Shown here: positions 21,971 to 38,583 of the stretch, in pieces
Position numbering within the stretch: position 1 is the stretch's first letter
How the letters are laid out: each line of letters opens with the position of its first letter
Assembly: GCA_036571765.1 (NCBI GenBank)
Contig: BROE01000020.1
Span: 9,575,461 to 9,639,460, forward strand
Length of the DNA stretch: 64,000 nt
Source of the DNA: Plecoglossus altivelis
Lineage: Eukaryota > Chordata > Actinopteri > Osmeriformes > Plecoglossidae
Reading direction: 5' to 3'
The notes under the pieces: model-generated
Told to the model about the DNA's origin: nothing
Database searches by the model: none
What the model saw: the letters and a program-made list of their open reading frames with translations, nothing else
Made by a program: the position numbers and the translations under genes

Positions 21971-22430
21971 CTGTAACAAAGGACAAACGTTCAAAAATAA
22001 GATTTTCATCTGAACATTATCCAATAACACATGGCACGAGTAAACTGCATTAAAGCGGTAAATCATCTTGGAACTTTTCCCTCATAGTTTGTAGCCTTGT
22101 GATCATGTGCTGCCATCAGGTGGCGGTAAGCAGTTCAGATATGCACCCAACTTTGGCTCTTTATATGCCACCCGTTTAATTTAAGACATTAGGGTTGGTT
22201 CTATGGCTAAAAAGCGTCCCGCAAAGAACACTGTAACGTGAATAGACAGCTATAAGGAATGGAGTCGCATTTTCAAGAGAACCAGTTGGCGTTTGACAGT
22301 TACGACACTATTTTACCTGAAATGCCGGAAATTCTCCTTTGGTAACGTTTTCCTCTATGATAACTGGAATATTTTCAAGACCTTGGCAGACATCCCAATA
22401 AGTAAGTTCCTGACAGCTCATATTAAACAT
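21167..22430 (-). CDS. setmar: SETMAR-type histone-lysine N-methyltransferase (SET domain only)
   Basis: Two coding exons, 22317-22430 and 21167-21970, give a 305-residue protein. The first ends EFPAFQ and the second opens YTPDNIKGPG, the junction known for SETMAR. The start at 22430 is the first ATG after an in-frame TAG (22466-22464). Exon 2 holds a Cys-rich pre-SET region (CLLPGCSCQSHSCLIETCSC, then FECNALCGCGENCHNRVV). The SET core follows (RGWGLKA, FVCEYAGEV, GRFLNHSCQPN, ELTFDYSG). A post-SET motif CHCGALNC comes near the C-terminus. These bind zinc and S-adenosylmethionine in the family, and human SETMAR acts on histone H3 lysine 36. Translation stops after the SET module. There is no mariner transposase, as expected outside anthropoid primates. 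All signature residues look intact, so the enzyme is probably active. Confidence 0.95.
22113..22126 (+). promoter_or_regulatory. CTCF-like motif in setmar intron 1
   Basis: CCATCAGGTGGCGG matches the CTCF core consensus CCASYAGRKGGCRS at 13 of 14 positions. It lies within the single setmar intron, 190 bases from exon 1. Two related motifs occur 570 and 720 bases to the right. Confidence 0.4.
22317..22430 (-). CDS. setmar: setmar exon 1 (residues 1-38)
   Basis: The exon starts MFNMSCQELTYWDVCQGLEN and ends EFPAFQ at donor GTAAAA (22316-22311). A second in-frame ATG (22421-22419) three codons in could also be used. The CQGLENIPV stretch resembles the conserved N-terminal motif of mammalian SETMAR. 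A 346-bp intron follows. Confidence 0.88.
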
Positions 22431-22587
22431 GGCATATTTGCCTCTGTGCTCACGTTTGAAATACTAAACACAAAGTACTTCCTGGTTGGCAATCCTTCAG
22501 AATAAAAGTGGCACACACTAAAAACACGTGAATCTGGATATAGTCACATTAGCAGAACAATATTACGTGGACAAAAAATACCTCCTA

Positions 22588-22618
22588 TTCAACCTCCTAT
22601 TAAAAATAGGAGGTTGAA
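22588..22618. repeat. Perfect hairpin, 14-bp stem with 3-base loop
   Basis: TTCAACCTCCTATT (22588-22601) pairs exactly with AATAGGAGGTTGAA (22605-22618) around an AAA loop. It is about 160 bases upstream of the setmar start. It could be a small foldback element or a promoter structure. Confidence 0.9.
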
Positions 22619-22682
22619 GTTCAGGAAAGCATGTGAAATAAAATAGTATTTCTATACTACATACATTAAAATTGTCAAGCAA

Positions 22683-22757
22683 ATATATGTACAGTTTTGC
22701 AGTAGGTGGCGGTATGATTCTAATGTTGGAGTTCTCGAATCCATTACCTTGTAGATT
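22683..22757 (+). repeat. Direct repeat copy A, with CTCF-like motif
   Basis: About 75 bases are shared with 22832-22909: ACAGTTTTGCAGTAGGTGGC, then GGTAT, a variable AT stretch, TTAGAGTTCT-like sequence and CCTTGTAG. The embedded GCAGTAGGTGGCGG (22699-22712) matches the CTCF core at 13 of 14 positions. Confidence 0.8.
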
Positions 22758-22831
22758 CCCCCCGGGGGAAAAATCAATAAAAGGCCCCCCATTTTGGAAT
22801 GTTCGTTACCATATTTGGTTGTTGAACAAAT

Positions 22832-22909
22832 GTTATTTACAGTTTTCGCAGTAGGTGGCGGTATAATACTAAGGTTAGAGTTCTATAATCCATGACCTTG
22901 TAGTTCGAA
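22832..22909 (+). repeat. Direct repeat copy B, with CTCF-like motif
   Basis: The second copy of the 75-base unit, about 150 bases from copy A and diverged by scattered substitutions. It retains GCAGTAGGTGGCGG exactly (22848-22861) while flanking bases differ. It sits directly before the GT microsatellite. Confidence 0.8.
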
Positions 22910-22926
22910 GCCATGAATCCAATTTA

Positions 22927-23086
22927 GTGTGTGTGTGTGTGTGTGTGTTGTGTGTGTTTGTGTGCTGTGTGTACATGTTGTGTACATTGTGTGCGTTGTG
23001 TGTGTACATGTGTGTGTAAACATGTGTGTTTGTGTTGTGTGTGGGGTGTGTGTGTTGTGTGTTGTGTGTGTGGTGTGGGTGTGTTG
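22927..23086. repeat. GT microsatellite, imperfect
   Basis: About 160 bases of interrupted (GT)n with TTGTG and GTACAT variants. It opens spurious His/Thr-rich frames on the minus strand and Cys/Val-rich frames on the plus strand. Confidence 0.97.
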
Positions 23087-24244
23087 CTATAAACAACATT
23101 GGGGGGCCCTAAGTGTTTGGGTTCCCCCCACAGCATTAACAATAAAACCAACAATATTTTCCTCATTGGCATAATAAATCCAAGGAAAACGTCAAACGGC
23201 ATGCCCATTTACACAACTACATGATATTTTGTGAAATCCAGAGTAAAACTCTAAATTAATTTGGAGTACTTTAAGTCACCTATGGCAGTCATCTATCTCC
23301 AATATATCAGAAATTCACCCCTGAGGAAATCACTTCAGCAGTCAAAGTGAAAAGGATTGGGGATGATGTTTGGAATGTAAAAGATTTGGTGAAGTTTGTT
23401 CTAATAAAATTTGAAAGTCATGTAAGGACATACTTTTCTAATCAGTTTTTGTAACTGAAGTTGAGTTTTATTTGTTTAAAAAATGCAACTTGTTTAGCAA
23501 CACTGTAATCTATGTTGCAGTAAAAACTGTAAGAATTAGTCAATTCACTGTGGAGCAAGTTATTTTGAAAAAGCCTTCTTGGGCTCAGCTTTGCCATGAT
23601 GTTATTTCCATGTTGTTGTGATGTATAATTGATGTCCAAAGGTTGATTCCTGAGGGGCCAAGTGAAGCAGATGGGAGAAGGTCACATTGTCAGCTGGCAT
23701 TTTAGAAAAAAAAACTTGCCAAATCCTCCATTATCTTCTTCCGATCTTGTTAAAAAAAAGTCAGAATGTTTGGCATTCCTCTAAATGTGAATCTACAAGA
23801 TAGAGTAAAATCAGTAAAAAGGCAGTAAAATCATTTTAATGTGGAAAATAAGAAAATAAGTACATTCTCAAATGGCTGCACGTTTTGTAAACCATCCCTT
23901 GACTGATATGATTTGACAATCTTTTAACATTTGACAATAGGATGACGTTTGTCTTCTCATCAACCTCTTACTTCCTGATGAGACAGGTAATTAGATGTTC
24001 TTAATGTGTGTTCTTGTCAAAGATTTTGGGTTTAATGAGAACATTTAGTAACACAGAGGAACTGAACTTTGAGCATGGTGTTAATCAGTTGCATGGAAAG
24101 TGCAATTGAAAAAGCCCTGAAAAGATGTCATGAACAACAACCCAGAATTTCTTCCGGTCTTCTGCTAATGGACTCTACTTGTGAGGAAAGTGACACAGTG
24201 ACCCACTACCTACTGTCTTGTTTTACATTGGAGAACAAAGATAT

Positions 24245-24450
24245 AATAAGTTAACTTTATTTATATAGCACAATTCATACAATTATTGTAGTTCCAGGTG
24301 CTTAATCAATAATTGTTATTATCAAGTCATACAAAAGTAGTGAAAAGCTTTCGTAAAAAGATAGATTTGAAGCTGTTTTTAAAAATTTATAGCAGATTTG
24401 CTTCCCTGATATCCTTAAGTTGCCCAGACAAAAATGATAGAAGTCATCAC
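24245..24450 (+). mobile_element. Degenerate teleost interspersed repeat
   Basis: The segment starts TTAACTTTATTTATATAGCA, continues with an AGGTGCTTAAT phrase, then AAAAGATAGATTTGAAGCTG and a CTTCCCTGATATCC stretch. This word order is characteristic of a very common fish repeat, recognised from general familiarity. The family name is uncertain and no coding capacity remains. Confidence 0.5.
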
Positions 24451-27400
24451 AATAGGAAAACAAAAACATGGTTCAGAAAGAAAACAAGACTGCCGGGAGT
24501 CACAGAAATACAGCATTCACAAACTTATCCTCCCCTAGTGAGAGAGCCATGCTTGAATGTCTTCAGCTTGTTTGTACGCCCTGAAGCAGGCTTCCCATGA
24601 GACTGGAAGGGTGACTTCCTCTGCTGCTAGGCAACTGCAGTGGCAGCATGATTTACTCACATGACAAGATTTTACGAAGCAATTAAAAGGAATCAGGTTT
24701 GTTCATCCGACCCCCTAGGGAAGCAATGCTTTTAACTTCACGTGTTAGATTTAGAGCCCGAACCTCACTCTTTCTCACATTGGGTGTGAAGCTAATGGTT
24801 ATATTTATCAGATTGGGCATACACTTAAATCCCATAGTGGGAGAAAGAACGCTAAAGAGAAATGCCTTGTCACATTGGCCAAAGAGCCGTGGTAATCCTG
24901 CTTTGTCCTGCAGGTCTGAGCATGTCTGGGAGACTCTGATGACGCTGCTGTGACCACAGCCTTGAGCCACAGGGACTCGGCAACTATGAGCTCAGCAGTC
25001 TTAGCGTGTAGAGTTAGAGATAGTGTGCTAGTTAGCACTGACCGATAGAGAAGAACAAGCAGATCCAATAACCAATATAGGTTGTCGTCTTCAACACACA
25101 TTGTTGAGAGATATATACCGTTGGGAGCTAGTATTCTCACCAGGAAGTAAGAGGTCTGGAATTACCTCGTAGTCTAAAAAAAGTTGGTCTAACTGATTTC
25201 TTTTTTAGGTTTCTGTGTGTAGTTCAGCAGACATGCTGTACCCTCTTGAAACCAAACTAAATGGGACTCACTCTCTCACTCTTATTGGTGTCATTTAATC
25301 AATATGGTACATGTAGCCATGCCAGGCATCACTCTTAACTCCCTTAAGAGGCTCCGCTCTGTAGATCCAATTGATTCTTTTTGTCTGCTTCCACTTAACC
25401 TGGAATAGGTCAAAACCTCTTTTCTGAGGGGCACTTTCCTAAACAACGCAACATGTGTTGAGTTCTGTTGAGACCGAATGGGCTTTCACCTCAGCCTTTG
25501 TCAGCCAAAAGACATCACAGGCATAGTAAAACCATCGTGTCGTTCGGAGCATAATGACAGTGACATCCTTCTTTTTTCAGTAAGTTAAGAGATGGTTTTT
25601 ACAGATGTAAAAATGATTTTTTTTTGTCATTTGTAGAAGTTATATTATGGTGACAAAGGAACATTTCATGAAAGCATTTATTGTCATGACATGTATATCA
25701 AACCCCTTTCACCTTCCAAATCATCTCCTACATACATGGCTATGGATACTCAAGGGAGCATTCAGCTGGACCAATGCCTCACAGGGGATTGCAAACACTG
25801 AAAGAGGTTTAAAATGGCACCTTTCGTGTTTTTCCATTGCGTTGCAGCTACTATGCTGACCAAAACTAGGGAATGATGAGTCATTCACATATCTTACAAT
25901 CACAATGGCTCCATATTTCTCAGGGCTTGTCGACTGGAATCAGAAACTGTGCAGGCATGAAATGGCCTGTCTGTGAGAAGTCAATTTAAACTAATCGTAG
26001 CTGAGAGATATAGCAGGCAACGTTGTCACTCAGCGTTATCTTACACTTGTATACTTGTGTATGGCGCAAAACAATGTACAAACAGTGTGTTATTGAAGAG
26101 GAGAAGACCAAGGCAATATGCTGCCACCCACATATTAAGTGATGTCAGCAGATTTACTGGTAAACGTGACACAATTTGAAGCCAATGAAGAAATGTTTTT
26201 CATCACACAGAGCTTCACTTTCACCTCAAATGGAACTTGAGTAAGATTCACGAAGCGCCAGCCTCTATTTAATGGTTGATATTATTGAAATTTGAATGGC
26301 AAATAGAGACAATAAGGGCTAGATCTCCACAGTAGATGTGAGTAATTGGGCTGTCTTTCAAGATTCCAGCATTTAAGTATGAGGGGAAATTATGATGTTT
26401 GTGGAAACTCTATGAGTTTATTATCAAGACAACCTTTTTTAATGCCTGAGATTAATATTTGTTTCATGAAAACAATATTGTCAGTCACATATTTCTGAAT
26501 CTCCATAATATTCTGCTGAAGCTGGAGGAGCATTTATACAGTAAGTCATGGGCAATAGATGATTTCCTTTCTTTCTCTTTTCCAGCTCATGACTCCTTTT
26601 TTATTGAATATTTTAAGTAATAATATAAGTCTGACTTTAAATTAATCTCTCCCATCTTAAGAACAGGCCCTCAGTCTTAGGTGAGCCAACTTAATGGACA
26701 GAGTCAGGTACTGGCACAAGGCGTCCCCGTTCACTCTGAGCAGAAATATGACATTTTTGATTAATTTCTTTCAGCTACTGCTGTCTGTCGTAGACCTGTT
26801 GAAAGTGAACTGAGAGCTCTCCTTGGGGAGGAGGTGGAGACAGAGGGTCACCCTGGGTTTGGGCTCCTGGAAGCCTCACACACGGAGCAGGAGAGAGAGG
26901 ACAGTCTGCTGCAGAGACAGCCTTCAGGCTCAAGGCAAGGTTAATGGAACCTGCCTCTGGGATGGAGAGTGAATATGACAAACGTCCAGATACGTTCATA
27001 TATACCACCGCCATCAGACATTAGCCAGTTGATGCAATGATTTATTCACATGGTTCTAGTTAATACTCTTCCATTATGCGTTCAGTATATTAGAATGTAC
27101 ATTTTCATCACATTTCTCATTATTGTTGAGGTGTTCCTAATCAACCATGTGTGACTGATGTTAGAAAGTATTGGTGAAACAATGATGTTGAAAGCACACA
27201 AACATTCTGTGTAGCTTGTCCTCAATTTGATATTTGCATTCTTTTCCAGAGACCATTCTAATAGCAAAAGCTGAAATGTGATTATTGCACAGTAAGTTGT
27301 ATTTGTACTGGGATTCTGTCCTATGATTTGTTATCCATGCATTCTGGATGAAGTTTTGCGACACGTTACACCCCCCAAGGTTAGAGTTCTTTTCCCTCCT

Positions 27401-29056
27401 CCACAGCCCAAACTCCTCTTTAGTATACCAGACCCCAACCTTTATACCCCAACAATAATCACTCCAACCTTTACCATATCCCTAAACATAATAAAACCAC
27501 AACTATAACCCAAAAATATTTTGTGGCTGTTTTAGAAGACAGTAATACTGCTCAATGAAACTCTGAATCACAATGAAACATTTCGACAGGAAGTCTGCGA
27601 TGAAAAGTTGCCATGGTTTTACAGAGGCCTCACTGCAAAGGCAGGATACAGTCTTCCCTCCCCATCTCTCCACACCTTTGAAAAGGTACATGGTGTTTTT
27701 GTGGTTCTGTGCCTATAGGGAGTTGACCTTGTCAGTGGTATTTCAGGCTCTGCGCCCAGGGGCTTTTTCAGTCTGCTGCCAGTTTCTGCAGGTGGGAGCA
27801 ACGCCGAGTTGTCATGGAAACAGAGGTTGGGACATGGCGCTGTTTCCCAAACACATTTTAAAAAGCCTCTATTGATAAGCATCCAACAACATTTAAAGTT
27901 CCGTCCTGTCCTCAAAGCAGCAACAGATTCAATAAAGCGAATGATGTGCCACGAAGGATGGTGAGATGGGGATGTGCAAAATCAGCATACCATGTTTCGA
28001 AACTTAGTCTTAACCTGTATGCCCATAACTTTAGCACACAGGACATGTCTCCCAAAAGGGTTGGTGACATTCAATTCCATTTAGTAAATTCCTCCTGTGA
28101 CATCTCACAATACAGGGCACAGCCATGTAGTGAAGAGCCACTCTTGGATCTTAGCCACAGCAGTGCTATTTTTCAGCTTGCTTCCCAGCGGTGAGGGGTA
28201 CAATAATACAACAAAAAATAGCTCCCAGGTAACTGCTACCTTCCCTGGAAAACAAGTACAATGACAGCTATCTGACAGCAGATTGAAAGACTCCATTGTT
28301 CTTTATTTTGAAGTAGATGAGCTTCACTGAGCCAGTTGGAAAAGACAATGATCACACATTAATAGAATAGGTTGTCAGGGGAACCTACTGATATAGTCTC
28401 ATTTTGCTAGACAGTCAACATCAAACCCAGTTAAAGCAATCGGCAACCAATGAAACAGCTTTTTTATTGAAGATCCTTTTTAGAAATGATGTCAAAAGAA
28501 AAGAAATCTAGATTTGAAGTTTCCTTTCCATTCCTTTGTCCGTCATATTGATGGAAAACGCTCATGGGAAAACATTTGACAGTGATCGTTCCAACTACAA
28601 CTAAGTCTCCCAGAAGAAGTGGGGACAATGTGTGGAACAGCATCTGGCTCATTAGAGCAAAGCTGCTGACAGTCAGATAATACAGCAATCTGGGCTGGTT
28701 AATGGTGCCCATTATCCATAATCAGTCCCTTCTTTGATCTACACACCATCTCTTTCTCATAGGCTCTCTGCACCCGTATCATATCAAGGCCTAGAGAGGA
28801 AGGCTGGCGTTGGCATGCATGCTTAATATAATGTGGGTATTTTTTATTTACCCAAGAGAGCAACTGAAATATTTATTGTAATCTGTTTCCTTTTTCAGAA
28901 TCTGCAGTGCACCGATCCTATACCAGCTTTGCTGTATTTATCACATTGATTACAATAATGGTTTGTGTAAATTATGCTGTAGGTGTATTGTGCAAATGCG
29001 AAAATAATGACACAATTTGAGAATTGTAGTGTAAAAAATAGGAGAAAAAAATGTTG

Positions 29057-29062
29057 TTTATT
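29057..29062 (-). terminator. Candidate polyadenylation signal of lrrn1
   Basis: TTTATT on the plus strand gives AATAAA on the minus strand about 700 bases after the lrrn1 stop. Other candidates lie further downstream (about 28.85-28.88 kb), so the 3' end is not fixed. Confidence 0.3.
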
Positions 29063-29763
29063 TGAGCTTGGTTCAACATACCAATATGTGTGTAAATCAC
29101 AACAAAAACAGAGATAGATCCTAGCAAAATAAAAAAGAATTAGTAGATAACTGAAAAGGCCTTTAATCTAATAACTACATATTAAACATTCATATTTCTA
29201 TTGCTGGTTTACAGTATTAAATCTGCAAACTAAGTTCTAAATCAGCTGCTTGTTATGATGAGAAAGTAGGTCTAGTTTAAATGATAGTTGATACAACATT
29301 ACAGAACAATTGCTAACTTAATTCAATAGACAATATATCAAGTCTAAACGTACTGTCAGCTTATATTCAAGTCAATAGACAATTTTGTTTATATATTTCA
29401 GTGCACAACAGTTAACAGAGAAACTGTTTTTGAAAGAAAATTGCATCTATAAAGAATACTGCCATAGAAACAAATCAAAATCGATCTGATTTCAGTGAAT
29501 CCATGACAATACCCATGCTGTGCTATCAAATGGGTACTAAAAATAAAGCACAGTGACCACTAAGTCCTGGGAGCTAAGCAAAGCTGCCATACTGAGTGTC
29601 AGAAAAGAGGGCAAGAAAAAAGGCAGTACACTTCTAAGAAGTCTGAAATATCAATCTGTCCTTCGCCTCCGATGCCAGAAAATGCCCTGTCACAAAATGA
29701 AGCCCAATGTGTATGTTTGTGCTCCTCCAAGAAAGTCTCTGCAGTCATCATTGGTAGCATCTC
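29063..29763 (-). other. Probable lrrn1 3' UTR
   Basis: AT-rich sequence directly after the lrrn1 stop, without coding potential. The extent depends on the tentative polyadenylation signal. Confidence 0.4.
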
Positions 29764-35490
<5,727 letters not shown>

Positions 35491-35560
35491 CTCGTCGGCA
35501 TGCAAGGATGATGGTAGACGCAATTCCCTTTTAACACCAGAAAGGGTTCGAATGAAAAGC
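35491..35560 (-). other. Candidate noncoding 5' exon of lrrn1 (3' end with donor)
   Basis: The minus strand reads CATGCCGACGAG and then GTGAGA, a strong donor, about 3.6 kb upstream of the coding exon. The upstream border and transcription start are not determined. The nearest promoter sequence would lie between 35.5 and 36 kb. The call rests on one splice-site match and known family architecture. Confidence 0.35.
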
Positions 35561-37027
35561 CATAGTCTGTATGATCAGTGAATAACCACCCAAAAATAAA
35601 CGAATTAATATTTGTCGCGTAAAAGGAAAGGTAGACAAGTACCATATGTATATTCCATACGATTCTAACAATCTTTTATGTACTTGACGTTCCTATATCC
35701 ACTATGCTGCCATCTTCCATGTAGCCTTTGTGAAGAGCATGGTGCGATTCATAGACATCCACACAGCACCTGCAGCCTACGCCGATACTTCTCGTTTTCC
35801 AGGAAAGAAATGATAACACCTGGTGCTGTCCAGACTAGTCAGCTGATTCCTGAAAACGCTATTGGTTGATAGCTGGTGCCTGTCATTTTCACCCAAGCAG
35901 AGCACCATCTGTTCTAGGCTTGTTGTGGTGCGAACAAAGGCAGGCGCAAATGCTGCGCAGTGGGACAACGCGGGGCGTGGAGAAAGACGCTAAGGGGGCA
36001 CCTAAAATGTTCTTATGAGTCCTCCTCCCACACCCCCTCCTCATTTCTTGACGTAGGACTACAGGACAATGTGTCACTTTGTTCTTCAGTTGGCACGTTT
36101 ATCCAAATGGTCCATTGGGCCTACTATTTGCAGACTACATACACTATTCTCATTTTGACCAGTTCTTCATTATACTCGGAAGCAATTATATATCAAATCA
36201 TAATTTTTTCCCTATTGTTATTAACTGCCTACATTGAAAACATTTTGATATCAAATTGATGACATCAGTTGGTCCTGTCATTTTGTGTACCGTTTTTAAA
36301 CATAAATCTCCCATATTCTCCCACCCATCATATTATTCTTGTATAATAAAACATGAAAACATAATTTTAATGTTGCGAGGTGACATTAGTGGTATTCTTT
36401 TCTCCTACACAGATGTAGAGTAACTGGTTTCCCATTAGATATAATGATTTATTCTACAAGGGTTGTGTTTAGACAAACAAACATGAACCCACTTATACCT
36501 GCACAGAGATTGTGGTTCTACAACCCAGCTCTGTTGCCATGCCTCAAAGTGCATGGCAACAACACAGGAAGCAAATAAGATGCAAAAGGTATGAAATGGA
36601 AGCCCTCCATTAATAATTGGTTTCATTTTAAGTGTCCTATGAAGCATGGTACTTCAGAACATCTACAGCATCTAAACAGCTGAAAAACTCGGTGAGTTCT
36701 TTCTTTATTTGTTGTTTTAAAAACATACCAACTCAAGTCTCGTATTTTCTATGATGTGACCAGATGTAAATTGGCATGTACTCTCTCTCACTAAGTACAT
36801 GCTGTTCAAGTCTTTGAAGCACCTGAGTGTCAATGCACTGATAACCATCCTTCTGAAACCTTTTGAATATAAAGGCCTCATTAGACCGATGACAGATCAA
36901 AGGAATCAGTTGTTACCACAAGATGGACACATTTAATTTGAGGTAGAAACCAGTGCATCTGTTTCAGAAAGCTGAACTACTTCGCAGTGTGTGCTTTAGA
37001 AGATTTTCTGTAAGCGTCATACTTTAC

Positions 37028-37043
37028 ACGTAAATATTTACGT
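37028..37043. repeat. 16-bp perfect palindrome
   Basis: ACGTAAATATTTACGT is fully self-complementary, with a forkhead/MEF2-like AT core. It may be a binding dyad or chance. Confidence 0.85.
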
Positions 37044-38571
37044 TTTTCACAAAGGTAGCAGACGATATATGTGAATGACTGAACACACCCCACTAGATAG
37101 ATGAAAGCAAGACAAGGATGGCAAGGAAACAGGTGGAGAGAATATCTGTTGTCTTCTCGGCTAAAATGGGCCTCCGCTACGTCTCCTTCAGGGAGAGATG
37201 AAAACAGATTGCCTGCCTACCTGCTTGTCTCCTGCCAAACGGAGGATTCCAGAAACTGGCTGTGGGGAGCTGAATCCACACTTTCAGATCTATCAAATAA
37301 CCCGGATAGATGTGTCACGCCAGACATCTTGACAATGACAAGTAGTTTGAACTCATTTTATTGATTGCCCTCCATACATTGTCTTGGTCCATTGTATTTC
37401 ATATAGCCGCCTACTAGGCCCGATTCACATGAGGCAAATTCTATTCAAAAGGTGTTTATCTGGCTGTGGGATATCACATCACACACGTAGTCGCTGTGGT
37501 GGTGATATACTCTGGCAAGCGTGCCCTGCTTTACAACTATTTCGTATTCACAGTATCGAGTGTTGCTATTGATTCCACCTATTAAGTTGTGCAGTAAACA
37601 CTGTGGTTTATCAGGCCTTGTCATCTGCAGCTTGGATACAGCCAGCTGAATACTAAACTTCAGATCACACAACCAGCTTCAAAGACAGCTGAAGGGAGCA
37701 CCATCAACACAGTTGTGCTGGGTGTCTCAGTGTCCCCTTGATCTCTCACAAAGGGAAGGACTCTGAAGTAAACCAAAAGCTATCATTCACAGCTGCCAGC
37801 AGCAATTGAATGACTCCTAGATTTGATAAAACCTTCAGAGAGAAAGGAGGAAACAAAACAGCTCTACATAGAAAACGTGTGTGGAATGTACAAGTCGTAG
37901 CAATGAGGAAGGAATGAGGAATCAAACTCCACTACCGTCCCATACAAGATGAGGGCAGGATTACATATTATGAAGAGATTAATGAGATGAAGGCTTATTG
38001 GTTTGTCTCTGTGCTCATTTCCAGGTCAGTGTGGCAAATGTGTGACTGGGGTGACTTGAGGGGGTTGTGAGGTCCATTCCCGGCCAAAGTCACAAATCAT
38101 TTGGCTGTGAAGCCTCCAGGAGGTCAGGCTGTCAGGATGATTCTGCTAGGAGGATGCATGAACAGAAGACAATCACTAGGGCCTCACCCTACCTAGTCTC
38201 CAGGACCAAGAATCAACTTCCCCCCTCTGATTTGGCTACCTGCTGGCTGCCCAAAGCTCTGCTAGATTTGACACTGTAGGGATTTTCTGCCAGAAGAATT
38301 TCAATCAAAAATGAGAGTCAGAGATGTGAAGATCTTTTTCAAAATCAAAATGGATTGATAGTTTATTTTTAAAAATGCTCAGTTGGTACAGGAATGCACA
38401 AAAAGCATAACCCTTCACAAGAAACAGCCCATCATACAGTCTCGAGGAAAATCCCCTGCTTGTCATAATACTGTTTCTCAATGTTTTCCCATCCTTTCTC
38501 CTGGGTCAGTCACCCATCTATAAGGCCTATATGTGTACTCACTCAGTAACTGTCTATGGTCGCACAACCTG

Positions 38572-38583
38572 CCCCCCCCCCCC
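38572..38583. repeat. C12 homopolymer
   Basis: Twelve consecutive C bases on the plus strand in otherwise ordinary sequence. Confidence 0.95.

Larger units (their letters stand above)
22431..29056. other. Intergenic region between lrrn1 and setmar
   Basis: About 6.6 kb upstream of setmar and downstream of lrrn1. It contains a hairpin at 22.59 kb, a duplicated segment carrying CTCF-like motifs, a GT microsatellite and a degenerate fish repeat at 24.25 kb. No gene is recognised. The stretch 26.2-26.6 kb is AT-rich, non-repetitive sequence of the sort seen in conserved noncoding elements, but that cannot be tested here. Confidence 0.6.

Noticed and set aside
22875..23208. His/Thr-rich frames on the minus strand
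   Set aside because: Translations of the GT microsatellite.
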